This document shows positions 35,862 to 47,689 of a stretch of DNA of 64,000 bases, piece by piece (position 1 is the stretch's first letter; each line of letters opens with the position of its first letter). The translations under genes and the position numbers were made by a program. The notes under the pieces were generated by a model that was given only the letters and a program-made list of their open reading frames with translations, did not search any database and was not told the DNA's origin. The stretch comes from Laguncularia racemosa (Eukaryota; Streptophyta; Magnoliopsida; Myrtales; Combretaceae), in assembly GCA_037954665.1 (NCBI GenBank), contig JBBMOL010000023.1:2356001-2420000 (forward strand). The letters are read 5' to 3'.

Positions 35862-37795
35862 AAGATAACAGGCAAGTCTATTGAGCACACAAGCTAACTG
35901 AGAAAGGTTGAAGGTAGGTTAGTTGGCTCAATAATCCCTATGCAAGGTTCACCAAATCAAATCTTCTTAAAACATCCCTAATAATTAGGCTAAACTCCCT
36001 GAGCCCTACCTATAGGCCAAAGAGTAAGTCCATGAAATAAACCTAGGCTAAGCCTTTACCCTCAAAATTAAAACCTTATTCATACCTTAAGATCACATTC
36101 CTATCTCAGAAGACCCAAAAATGGACCAAACTAGTTGACTGTATGGAGAAGTAGTAAACCGGCTCCCATTATATTACAATGTAGTCAACCACTTTGGTTA
36201 TCCAATTGACCACATTGCTAAGGTGGTTAACCACTTTGTAATATGGTTAATTGCTTTGGCCTGTATTCAAGAAGTTTTGATCCCACTTATTGGAGACTCA
36301 ATCAAAGGTACCATTGACTAAGTTCTTAACCACAAAACTTATCATAAATCACTCCAAACTACCTTACATTTTCCAAAAGGTTGTCAAATTACAAAATTAG
36401 CAACAACAATCTCTTTCCTCATTCCAACAACAATTTCTCGCAACTTCTCACAACTCTACCTCTACAAATTTATGAACTAAAATGGTAATTTGATAAATAA
36501 GAATAAAAAAATAATAATTAACTATTCAAAACCTAATAACATTCCTCCAATTCTCCAAATTTATGATTGTACACCTATAGGATAATTTTAAGCATAATTT
36601 TCAATAAAAACTTTAATTATGATGTACAGTACTAAACTTAAAATAAAAAATAGAAGAAAAAAATGAGGAAATCAACGATTACGTTACATAAATGGTAATT
36701 CACACAAAGAATACATGACCAATGCACTTTTTATCCTCTTAAATAGGATCCTACATAATGTACTAGCTAGAAATCTTGAAATGTGGAATAAACGGAGAAA
36801 TTTGAATTATTCTTATCTTTATGAATTTGCAAAAGAAAACATATAGGTTTCAAGTGTTTGTGTAGAAATAGAGGTGAAAAAAAATACCTATTTATCCTTC
36901 ATTTTAAAACAAAAATTCTATGTTATTATTGGCATCTTTAAAAATAGGTATATGTGTTTATATATATATATATATATATTGGATCTCTAACTCTTATACG
37001 TTCATTTTGCTAGGTACTAGTACCATATACATTTAAATAAAATTATAGTTTTGACCTAAAGGAGTGGTTTTGATACAAAATGTGCCATCTTTCAGCAAAA
37101 CCCCTTGTAAGTATTCTAGCAGGTAGACGTCTACATGGTCCCTCAAATTTTTTTTTCATCTTTCTCTCAAGCATGATAAGGAAAGAACACATAATGGTAG
37201 GGACACGATTCCATGAAGGAGAAAACTCACGGGACAAGAACCTTTAAATCATGAAGGAATGAAAAGGGAAAAGTAGATAGAAGATTTCCTTTATGGCCCA
37301 CCAGTTGAAACCTTAGATCCTCTCATGTGCTTCAATTTCTACACCTTTCCACTAAGTCGGAGAATTTTCTATTGCACCATATGGAATCATACCCCTATGA
37401 CCCGCTAGAAAAAAAAAAAAAAAAGGGAGTATATCTTTTCACATTATGTCTTTGAAACATGTTAGTCACCACATAAATCAATATGTTTGAAAAAATGAAC
37501 CTGTCACGCCTCATGATTTTCCATGCAAATTTACAATTTCGTTTCGGTATATGATAAATCCTTTACGTCAATTTTAATTCTTTTGGGATAACGTGTGGAT
37601 GAAATTAAGAGTATGGTGCCATCTAAAGTTTTCCGTTTTACATTATCGCTAGAGGTTTCGAAAAGTTTATATAAAAATTTGCAAAATGGAATATTTAAAT
37701 AATACTAAGTAATAAAGCATCACAAGCTTCATTCACCTACACAACAATAAATTCCTATACTGCGAACTTACATGACTCTTAAGTTACGTTCCTAC
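35862..37795. other. Intergenic DNA with repeated GGTTAACCAC-type motifs
   Basis: At about 36170-36260 the phrases GTCAACCACTTTGG, TTGACCACATTG, GGTTAACCACTTTG and GGTTAATTGCTTTGG recur at short spacing, as in hairpin-rich LTR U3 regions. A TGTCACGCCTCA motif at 37502 looks like an LTR start. No ends or domains confirm an element. Confidence 0.4.
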
Positions 37796-38130
37796 CCAAA
37801 TTTATGAGCTTATAGTAAAGGAAGCTCCTCTCATATTAATTTCTTTATAACTGAACAAACGGTATGGTTTTGACATCAATAAACTAAGTATTTATATATT
37901 AAACATCAAAGGTGCATTCAATTTAGCACATGCGAATGACTTGGCACTATTTAGACTATCCAAATTTATGAACTTATAGTAAAGGAAGCTCTTCTCATAT
38001 TAATTTCTTTATACATGAACAAACGGCATGATTTTGACATCGATCAACTAAATATTTATGTATCAAATATCATAGGTACATTCAGTTTAGAACATGCATA
38101 TGACTTGGCACTATTTAGACTACAAAGCAA
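37796..38130 (+). repeat. Tandem duplication of a 164-bp unit
   Basis: The first unit starts CCAAATTTATGAGCTTATAG at 37796 and the second CCAAATTTATGAACTTATAG at 37960. Similarity runs to TTTAGACTA near 38122. The units differ by roughly 20 scattered substitutions and indels. The 61-codon frame at 38015 simply reads the second unit. Confidence 0.9.
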
Positions 38131-38984
38131 TTTCCGTTGTTCAATGTACAGACACAAAATAATATTTAGAACTCTTTTGTTTAGTTACCTTCATTTATAA
38201 TATGATTTAATAATATACATTTTGATCCATGTAATTTCAGCGAAGCTATAATATTTTAAAACACTTCTTTTTATTCACAATTTGTTGATATTTTAAATTC
38301 CTCAAATAAATACTTTGTAGATGTATAAAGTTGTTAATGCTCTAATATAAGGAATATTATCATCTCGAATAGAACAAAAATAAAATAAAAATTATAGTTT
38401 ATACCATTGACATAATTTTTCTACAATTATTTATTGCTGTCATTTTTATCTGCCAAATTAGTATGTTGTGAGTGGTATGCAATCTTCCAAAACAATGCGC
38501 CAATATAATCAAATTCTTCTTGAGAACATTCATTACGATCCGTGCATAAATCCATTATATTTCTCACTTATATTGTGCATGTTATAAGTATTAGCTTTTT
38601 CATGCCATAGATATGAATGCTATGTATGCTTTATATTGAATGTAAAGTCCAATGTTTATCTTACGAAGTTAATGACAATGGTGATATAAAAAAATAACCA
38701 TATCGTAAAGTGATATTACATATACAAAAAATATATATATATTCATTGTAGCTAATACATACCGTGAAATGGACAGGATTTGCTTCTAGTAAATATAATA
38801 TTAAAATACAAGACAAAAGAACAAATGAAGTTCAAATTAAAATGAAAATGAAGATACTTTATCTTTTATAATATCAAAATCCAGTTTTGGTTGAAAATAG
38901 TGTGTGACGTATGCCTATTGCCTCCACAAGCAAATATATGAAATACGCTTGACATTATAATAAGGCAAGTGATATATTTTGTGG
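38131..38984. other. AT-rich intergenic DNA
   Basis: No gene, RNA or clear repeat could be recognised in this stretch. Confidence 0.5.
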
Positions 38985-39815
38985 TAGGATGAGTAAGTAT
39001 ATAATAGGTAGGATATAAGATTTTATCTGTATTTTATTCTGTAAGGTATAAATTCTTAAATTTTGTAATTGGAATCTATTCTATAATATTTTAAAACTAT
39101 CTTGTATCATGTACCCTGTAAAACCTATAAAATACAAGATATCTCAAGAAATTTATAAATTTTTTTCTATAAATTTTAAGTTTATATGATATTAAAAAAA
39201 TAATTTATATATGATACTATAAGTTTTTTATATGCAAAACTTATAGACCAATCACCCAAAAAAAAAAAAACTATGAAACTTGTAATAAAATCTATTAATT
39301 TTTTTTTATTAAAAAAATAATCTTTACTCTCATTGTTATTTCAAGTCATAGTGGAAAATATAAAATTGGAAAGGAAAATGAAAATGAACAAAGGGAAAAA
39401 TGGAGAATGGAAAGTGAGAGAGGTAGTATCAGTTTAGTTATTTAGGTTATTAAGTTATAGGTTTCAACTCCTTTACTTTATTTTATTTTATTTTATTTTT
39501 TTACCAAAACATTTATTAACTAAAAAATATATTGTTATTATTTATTATTTATTTATTAATATTATTTAACAATTTTTTATAAGATGAGTATAGGATACTT
39601 TGAAAATTACACCCTATATACCTTAAAGTATAAGTTTCAAAATAGGTACAGAGTAAGAAGATCTCAAAATCATTCCCTTCCTTGTAAGAGTAGGGTCCGA
39701 AAATTTTGTACCTGAAGTCGATCTTGTGACCTTCGATATCCATTGAAAACCTATTCAATCAAGTATAGTATAAGTGGGTATCCTATATAATAGAGTTATC
39801 CTTACCCCTAATTAT
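38985..39815 (-). repeat. Dispersed AT-rich repeat, copy B
   Basis: It is homologous in inverted orientation to 9189-9860: AAGTGAGAGAGGTAGTATCAG and TTATTTAGGTTATTAA correspond to reversed text at about 9400-9440, and AGTATAAGTGGGTA at its right end corresponds to CCCACTTATACT at 9190. On the minus strand the copy may begin TAGGGGTAAGGATAAC at 39813, a hAT-like start, but no 8-bp target duplication was found. Confidence 0.6.
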
Positions 39816-41170
39816 ATGGAATAGGTTGCTACAAAATCAAATTTACTACATTTTAAGTGAATACAATCTCTTGGAATTTGGGCAATTAAATAATTAAGTT
39901 CTTCAACTTTTAGCATAACTAAGCTGATGTACTTTCATCATCTGTTAAATAAATTCTTGAGCTTCTTAATTGATAGAAAATTAAGGGTTTTCACTAATAA
40001 GGTCACTCATTAAGCTTCGATTCATAAATGAGATTCTAAAAAACTAAATAAGTTTTAAAAAATAATACATAAACAAATATAGATAGCTATGTCTTGTAAA
40101 GAGATCTAACATGAATGTGATGTGCTTGAAATTAATTATCTTTATTGAAGCCTCATGTAAAAAAATTAAGAGCTCTCTTTTGGACCACAATTAAGATAAA
40201 GTTAGTAAAGTTTCTATTTGTAGCTAAAAGTTTTAGGACTGACTTGAACAAATGTTTGAGATTAAATAGTAATTAACAATGGATAGAACTTTGAGGGCTT
40301 ATTTGCTTTTAATAAGTGCTTGGCAAGTGCACAAGTGGGTACTAACGTTGATCTCATGATTCTCAATTCTTTTAGAATTTGATTCCTCTCTTTTACTAGT
40401 AACCAAATTTCCAATGTATAGGGAAGGGCAAGCTCAAATCTATAAATCCTCAAACATACCTTCCAACCAAACTCTCTAAGAAAATAATACATTGGATCCA
40501 TGTAATAAACCAAACAAAATGCTACACTCCTAACCTAGAGGACACAACCAATTCAATGCTTGTCCTTGTAGTTTGGTGAAGGCATGCAAGCCCATAACCT
40601 ATACCTTACAATCTTCTTGATTAATTTCTTATACTTACCTTAAAGAAAGTCCTAATAAAGGATAAGCAAATATGTCAAACAAGTAAATACTCCATACTAA
40701 ATATAGACATGCTAGTCAACACGACTTGATTTATTTTTAGATGCAACAAATAATCCATACAACAATCACAATATTGATTAAGGGTTTATTCAAGTTTAGA
40801 GTAGTAAGGATAAGCAAACCGAGCTTCTTAAGCCAAAATTTAGGTTTATCAATCATTAGGTCAATTGACTCTTATTGTCTAAGAGTCAAATTGTCTCATA
40901 GTAAGTTCACCATACATATTAGCAATTTAGTCTATTTTAAGTCACTGTTCACAATGGTTTTCCATATCACTAGTGTGACTCATTGACAACTTTTGAAAGG
41001 ATGTCCTAGGTTATTAGAGCAATTACACCATATGAATGACCCACATAACCATATATGATAGTCTTAATACCTAAACTACTAGCTACTACATTTTGAATAC
41101 CTAAACCTCAATAAGTGATAATACCTAATCAATATTCAATTGAATGGTCTGAGGTTATCGACAAAAAGGA
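39816..41170. other. Intergenic DNA
   Basis: No gene supported. The frames at 40262-40513 (-) and 40741-40986 (+) lack family resemblance. Repeated CAATTGACTC/AAGAGTCAAATTG words near 40860-40890 suggest LTR-type hairpin DNA. Confidence 0.45.
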
Positions 41171-41262
41171 TTTGTCTAAGTCACTTCGTTTCATTTTGTC
41201 CAAGTTACTTCTCTTTTTGTCCAAGTTTCTTCTTTTTTTGTCTAACTCACTTCCTTTTTTCT
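41171..41262 (+). repeat. Short tandem repeat of TTTGTCYAAGTYACTTCT, about 4 units
   Basis: Four imperfect units of about 22 bp (TTGTCTAAGTCACTTC, TTGTCCAAGTTACTTC, TTGTCCAAGTTTCTTC, TTGTCTAACTCACTTC) follow each other directly. In one frame they read as a repeated LSKxLLF peptide, but there is no support for translation. Confidence 0.8.
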
Positions 41263-41594
41263 TTGTGAGTTTCGGGAATACCCCCATTCATAGGTCCGAT
41301 CATTTACGACCTTGATACAAGCATAACCACACACAATATTAAAATATTAAAGCCAAGATATATATTAAGTTCATTATCTATGCCTAGCATAAAAAAACCA
41401 ATCAAACATAAATAATAATCGCTCACCTATGCTTTTTTGTCCATACTTTAATATCTTCTAATTCTTGGCTCTTCTAATAGCCTATAAATTTTCAATAATT
41501 AATTTGGGGTCAAACAATAAGTTAGAGATATGTTAAGAATGAGATTTAGGTTTAAAAAAAAAAGGAAATTATATTAGCTAAATAAGCATAGTGG

Positions 41595-42025
41595 TTGATG
41601 AGGCTGTAAATATGTCAAGCTACTCAAGCTTGGTTTAGCTTAACTAACTTGAGTTTGGTTTGAAAGCAAGCCAAGCCCAAGCTAAAAATACAGTTCTTTT
41701 ATTTAAATGAGTCAAGATTAAGCTCCTCTGAAGCTTGTGATCTTCATGTATATTATATGTTATCTATGTGTAATTACACGATTAATCTTTTTTTATATTT
41801 CTTTTGTTAAATATTAAGGTTTTAAGGGAAATTTCATAATTAAAACATTATGTTATTGTAGATTTCTTTTAAGAAAATGTGCTCAAACTTTCAATTCAAG
41901 CTTTTTGAGCTTAGGTTTGAACTTGAATTTTTGAGTTTTCAAGCTTTAATTCAATTCAAGTTTAAGCTCGAACTCAAGTTTTAGCTCGTTTAGACTCTTG
42001 ACAATATAAATGAACTTTCAAACCT
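41595..42025. mobile_element. Degenerate hAT-like MITE, AAGCTCAAGCTT-rich
   Basis: The block starts near GAGGCTGTAAATATGTCAAGCT and ends near AGCTCGTTTAGACTCTTGACAATATAAATG, which are imperfect inverted matches. Inside are repeated CAAGCTTGG, TCAAGCTTTTTGAGC and CTCGAACTCAAGTTTTAGCTCG words, the look of hAT MITEs with a GGCTGTAAAC-type end. No clean 8-bp target duplication was found. Confidence 0.4.
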
Positions 42026-43502
42026 ATAGGATCATATATGATTAAGGCGGAGCTACTCCATAAGTTAATATGAAGTCAAACCTATGTTTCTTCACAAGAA
42101 GCAAACAAGCTTATTCAAACTTAAATCAAGTTCCAATCAAATGACAATATGCATTTAATTAAAAGAAGTGTGATTTTTTGATATAAAAATGACAATTAAG
42201 TTGAAAAAGATCCTAAAAATCCAAGTTCAAACTTGCTAAGTATAACTAAGTTTTGTGCTTGAATCTAAAAAGTTAATGCTCGACCAATTAACTCAAATGA
42301 CCTCTAGACTATAATTTTAGACTCAAGAAACTCTGTTCCATTTTTTTAAGTCGCTTGTAATTAAAAAATATTTTTGACTTTTTTAATAAACTTTGAATAA
42401 AATGAGAAGTGTCCAGCATTGGAGACAGAGATAAAAGAGCAATCAATTAGTATATCGCTTTAAAGTCAATCAATCAATTACGACGACCAAGAGATCTCCC
42501 TTTTGATTTGAGGCTTAAAAGCAGCAAAAGGTAAAATTTATCTTTTATATTATATAGGAGAAGAATGATCCCGTACACAATACAAACTTGCAGTTATTAT
42601 TATTTTAATTTTTCGTATGTTTATGCTTCCTTAATTTCATAGAAAGATGAGAACAATACCAGTGAAGAATCATGGAAAGGAGGGAGGTATTCTTTTAGCA
42701 TTAATAAGTGGCATCCTCTCACACGATATGTGATGGAATGCAAAAAAATTGAACAAAAATGAAAGAAAATTAAAATAAGTGTGGAAATATATTTCATATA
42801 TTGGTTTTGCTACTAGATATCATCATTACATCCAATAGAAGCTATTAAAATTAAGTTTATTTGTTTTTTCTTTCTTTCTTTCTTTATTTCCAATAATGGA
42901 TTTGTTGGGACCGTTACTACATCATATAAAAACTATATAAATCTTTGCTTTCTCAAATATACATTTACTAGTACACCTAAAATTGTGTAAGGAAATTATT
43001 TAAAAGTAAGCAAATTAAATTTCACTAATATGACTCTTAATGATTCCATGAGATTGGCTAGCAAGACTGTATATGGTTACTCTTATAGCCTAATTTCTTA
43101 ATTTCAATTTGGTTCACTAGCCTCAAACACCAAAAGCATACATGAATTAGTGTTTCTACAATACAAATGAGACAACATAGCTATTGATGTTGCTTAAGAA
43201 ATATTGTCAAAACTTCTTGAATAGATATAAAAAATTTCTTCTCTCTCCTCACTTGGCCTCAAGCATAATCTCTCATATTTACTCTCTTTGATGAATGATC
43301 ACTATGTGCATGTGTTTACAAGGTATGAGCAAGGGATAAGCAACCAATTCAAGTGGGCTGAAACTTTGTAAAAGAAAAGAAAGAAGAATAGGTTCAGTTT
43401 TAGGTAAAAGGTCGAATACCCTTTGATTTCTCTTATCCCTTTTATAAGTATGATGGAGGACCAAAACCAACTAGCTTGTTAAACTAGCTATTAGTATCTT
43501 AA
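42026..43502. other. Intergenic DNA
   Basis: No gene recognised. It contains a CTTT run at about 42864-42884. The 63-codon minus frame at 43279-43470 has no family resemblance. Confidence 0.5.
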
Positions 43503-45544
43503 GGTAACGTTTGATTACTGGTACTGGACATGATAAGGAGTATTAGACAGTACAAAATAAGAAGGACTGGACAAAAAAAAAAATTTGTACCACGTTTGGT
43601 TTATTTAATACTGAATAAGGAGTTTTGTGCTGTCCAGTGTTTGGAATTGCAAAGTATTGGACTGAACATAATAAATTTAACAGTTTTATCCTTTGTTATA
43701 GTAAATTTGTTTTTTTGGCCTTCTATTATTTTTTTTCTCCTTTTAATTATACATACAGCCTTAGCCTTTTCTATAAGATAAAGGATTTCTCCCCTCATAT
43801 CATCATATTCTTCTAGGCCTCATTTTTTTTTTTTTGTCTAGAATAGTTTCTAAGCGTTCAAACGAAAACGGATTAGCATTGAAGATGCCATTCGAATTTG
43901 AATCTTTTTTCACTTTTACACATGAAATTTAAAAATGTTATATTGGTATATCTAATTAGATATTTTACTCTTAAAATTTTAGACGAAGGTTAAAAGTTGC
44001 TCTACATCAATACTTGATCAAAAACTGGTGAATAATATTAGAAGCAATAGTCTTGCAGTAGCGGCGGTAGTAGTAAGCCGAAATGGTCTCTTCGGATGAT
44101 CACATAGTGGCTGTCCCTTTTATGGCTCGTGGCCACCTTAGACCTTTCATAACACTAGTGAAGCAATTCCTTTGGCGAACAAACTTTAAAATAACAATAG
44201 CCACCGCCCCTCTCACCCTTGCCACATCCACTTCGTCCTTTTAGACTCCAACCCGCGTCTCCACTACGTCGAGCTCTCCTTCCAAAGTATCGATCATGGG
44301 CTACCACCTGATGTCAAGACCACCGAGTGCTTGTCCTTAAAAGACATATTTACATTTTGTCATGCAACAACAACTCTCTAAACTCCATTCGAAGAGCTCC
44401 TAAAAGACATGATCGCTATCCGGCCGCCAATCTGTGTAATCTTCGATATAATTAACTGGTGGGCGGTCGATGTTGCGAAGAGAGTAAGGATTACGAGTTA
44501 TTGTTTCAACAGCTGTGGAGCCTATGGTGCAGCAGCATAAGTGTCTCTTTAACTTAATCTGCCTTACCTGCGGACAAACGCAGAAGCGGAGCGGATCGAA
44601 GTGCCCGGATTTCCTCAAGGCTTTCGCTTGCATCGATCTTAAATTCCTAAATATTTACTGGATGTAGATGGTATCAATTCATGGTTGAGATATGTACAGC
44701 CTTAGCTCTCTCTTTCCTAGACATCAAGCGGATGGTTGATCAACTCTGTTGAAGAACTCGAGCCACTTGGATTAGATGTCCTCAGGAAGTACACGAAGCT
44801 CCCCATTTGGCCTGTTGGCCCCTTGGTCCCTTCCTTCATAGTCGAGAAGTCGTCCAACATCTCTGATTGGATACAACTAGATGGACAACATTCTAGCATC
44901 TCGGCCCAAGAATGCATCGAATGGCTTGATTCACATAGCCTAGGTTCAGTTCTTTACATCGCCTTCGGCTCTCAAAACACTATAAGTGCTCTCAGATGAT
45001 GGAATTAGCTTTAGGACTAAAAGATAGCAAGAAGCCTTTCATCTTGGGGATTCGGCCACTGGTCGGTTTTGATATGAAAAGCGAGTTCAAGGAGGAATGG
45101 TTGCCTCCAGGATTCAAACAGAGAGTGAGAGCATAAGGCCAGGGCTTGCTGGTGAATGGTTGGGCACCCCAGCTGGCGGAAACATACGAACCTGACGGCG
45201 ACTTATGGCATGACGACGGCGACATTCTAACTTCCAGTCGATTCCACAATGAACGTTGGTGAAGGAGTGGCACCGATGGGCTTTTGAACTGCCTCAATCC
45301 TAAGTTGGTGCAGCGCTGGTGGAAAGGTTCACGAAATGGTTTAGGGAGCAGTAGCTAAACAAGCAAAAGAGAATTATGAAGAGCAAGTTGGGGATTTCGA
45401 AAAAAATGAATTTTTGTCCAGTACCGTATTTTTTGTACTACATTGATTTTTTGTCTAGTACTTTTTTCATGGATGGCAACCAAACGAAGGATAAAAAAAT
45501 TTGTCTTGTCTAGTACCAAATTTTGATGCCAACCAAATGCAACC
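43503..45544. mobile_element. PIF/Harbinger-like non-autonomous transposon carrying a UGT gene fragment
   Basis: The left end reads GGTAACGTTTGATT and the reverse complement of the right end reads GGTTGCATTTGGTT. After a small indel both continue TGGTACTRGACA. TAA stands immediately before the left end (43500-43502) and after the right end (45545-45547), the target duplication typical of PIF/Harbinger elements. Further GTCCAGTAC/GTACTGGAC words lie subterminally on both sides. Length is 2042 bp. No transposase is present; most of the interior from 44081 to about 45350 is UDP-glycosyltransferase-derived. The arrangement is that of a gene-capturing (Pack-type) element. Superfamily assignment rests on termini only. 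Confidence 0.7.
44081..45350 (+). pseudogene. UDP-glycosyltransferase fragment, UGT92-like, inactive
   Basis: The ATG at 44081 begins the frame MVSSDDHIVAVPFMARGH, the N-terminal acceptor-side motif of plant family 1 glycosyltransferases (usually PFMAQGH). A stop follows at about 44240, then several frame changes. The clearest middle section is 44736-44999 (VEELEPLGLDVLRKY, PIWPVGPLVPS, CIEWLDSHSLGSVLYIAFGS). In other frames follow MELALGLKDSKKPFI, GFDMKSEFKEEWLPPGF and NGWAPQ near 45160, the first residues of the UDP-sugar-binding PSPG box. The rest of that box (H-C-G-W-N-S, then D/E-Q) is missing, so no transferase can be made. The wording recalls UGT92A. No intron is evident. Confidence 0.85.
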
Positions 45545-45547
45545 TAA

Positions 45548-47500
45548 GGACTAATCACATGGATGCAAGCTAAGAAGTTACAGCCAGAATTCAATGGATT
45601 TTGAAGATTGTTGGATGCTAATAGTTTAGGTATTTTCATGATACATATGAAATGTTATAGAAAAAGGTCTCGATTTTATATTTTTGAAAGGTATCACATT
45701 GCACCTACCTTGAAAATTGTACCATAAGCTCCACCAATACCCGTACCTTATATAACACAACTTCTAGAGGCTATGATTTCTTGCACTTTTTAAATATATG
45801 CAAGGTACCTTGTATTTGATATAAAAAAGATCACTAATAAGTAGAAATTTAACCTGTTATTTTAGCCTAACATTCGATGAGATATTTAAATATATATCAT
45901 GTCTCCACTTTAAATTTGTATAGTGGTTTAAATATGAGGTATTTTATTGTTTTGTATTTTTTTTATTTTGATTCTTTATTATTGCATTTATTGCTTTTTA
46001 TCAGTAAAAGTGACACTGATTTGCAATTTCGATATTATAATCTTGGTTATAAGGCTATGATATTTAGATGTATGTACATTATTAATGGGAATACATTTGA
46101 GACAAAAAAAATTCGAGATAATGATAACGAATATTTATGTCAATAAATTATAAAATAGGTTGCAATTCCTTAGAACTGCACATATATAAAAGCATGCTAT
46201 AGCGTTTAAGGGGTTGATATATAACTAAGTGATAGCTTTTTGATGTATTTGCAATTTAACCTTAAAATATAAATTATCTAATTGAATATTGGTTTAAATG
46301 TAGACTAGTAGCATACTTATCCCCTTATTCATGGTAGCTATTAGCAAATAAAGTAACTTTTTCTATTTTGAAATTAAAAGAATAGAATTTTAAAAACTAA
46401 TATAGAAATCCCACATTGAGAGGAATGATATATTATCTTGATTGGTTGACTAATAAGGAAATGGTAACAACAACTAAAGGGCCTACTTTACATGTATATA
46501 TACAATTTGCACTAAGACATGGGGAAAAAAATAAAACAAAATAATGTTGTCTAAGAATTATAAAGAAGCATGAGCTGTTCACATGAATTATGGATGGATG
46601 GATGGAAACGCATACATCATGCATGAACATGGTTGTGTCTTGGGACATAGCCCATAGGAAACAAAGACTGAAAGGGAATCAAGGAAGAAATTGCCCTCGC
46701 ATTGGCACATCTTCCCCACCTGCCCAAAGTTGTGCAAGTGACACATTCACACTTGATTCACTTTCCTTACTATAAAAATAATAATAATATTAAAATTTTT
46801 TTAAAAAAAAAAACCAAATGCTTACATCATCTGTATCTCTTAAGAGGATTTTGTTGGGTCCCATACAACGCACACCTCTCCACCCCTTTTGGCCTTTGCT
46901 TTCACCAAAAACTTCCAATCTCCTCGTATTTTATTCTATTCTGTGTTTTAAACAGTGAAGAAGATTTTCTGTATTAAGTGTCTCATTCTTTCCTATTTTT
47001 TTCTACATGTTGTCATTTTATAAATGAAAAATAAATAAATAAATAAAACTATATCGAATATCCATTTATCAATATTATCAAGAGTCCGAACACTATTTTA
47101 TCTTATATGATTTGAAGGAGGAAAAAAATGATTCAGTACTAAAGTATCCGTCCTTTAGTTATTACAATCCCATTCTCCTTATTCTTTACCTATTACTTTA
47201 ATAAATTAGACAAAATAAAATATACATCGTCCTTATATTTTGTTATTTAAATAAAATAATACTAAGCATGCTTAGCTTACCAGCTCCTCCATGTTACCTT
47301 GAAAACATAAGTACCCAATAGAAACATTTTTAGTTGTTTGTACTTATTTTGTTCCTAATAGAATATTATGATTCTAAATCAACATAAAATCATGATATTG
47401 GTCAGATCTTGCTTTGTGGGTGTCGATTTTAATGGGTTTTTTTTTCTTTTTTTTTTTAAAAATTTTTCCCCTTTCATTCCAAGGTCGGCTTTCTCTCTCT
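45548..47500. other. Upstream intergenic region of the response regulator
   Basis: No further gene is seen. 46560-46780 is a less AT-rich patch with a GGATGGATGGATGG microsatellite (46588), and 46850-46930 contains GGGTCCCATACAACGCACACC. These could be promoter elements or decayed sequence; no motif is specific enough to name. Confidence 0.45.
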
Positions 47501-47549
47501 TCTAACATAAGTACACAAGCACCATAACCTCACTTATCACCTCCACCCA

Positions 47550-47689
47550 TAACATAAATATTTCCTTCTCTCTGCTATAACTTTAACCTCCTTCTTCCTC
47601 CGATTCTTCTTCTTCTTCTTCTATTATTTTTCTCCCTCTCCTCCTTCTTCTTCGGAATTTAAAGTTTGGATCCTGCCAATTTTAACAAA
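47550..47689 (+). promoter_or_regulatory. Probable core promoter / 5' leader of the response regulator
   Basis: CATAAATATTT at about 47551 is a TATA-like box 139 bp before the start codon. It is followed by a strongly pyrimidine-rich leader (47561-47660) dominated by CTTCTT repeats, typical of plant 5' untranslated leaders. The transcription start is not determined. Confidence 0.4.
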
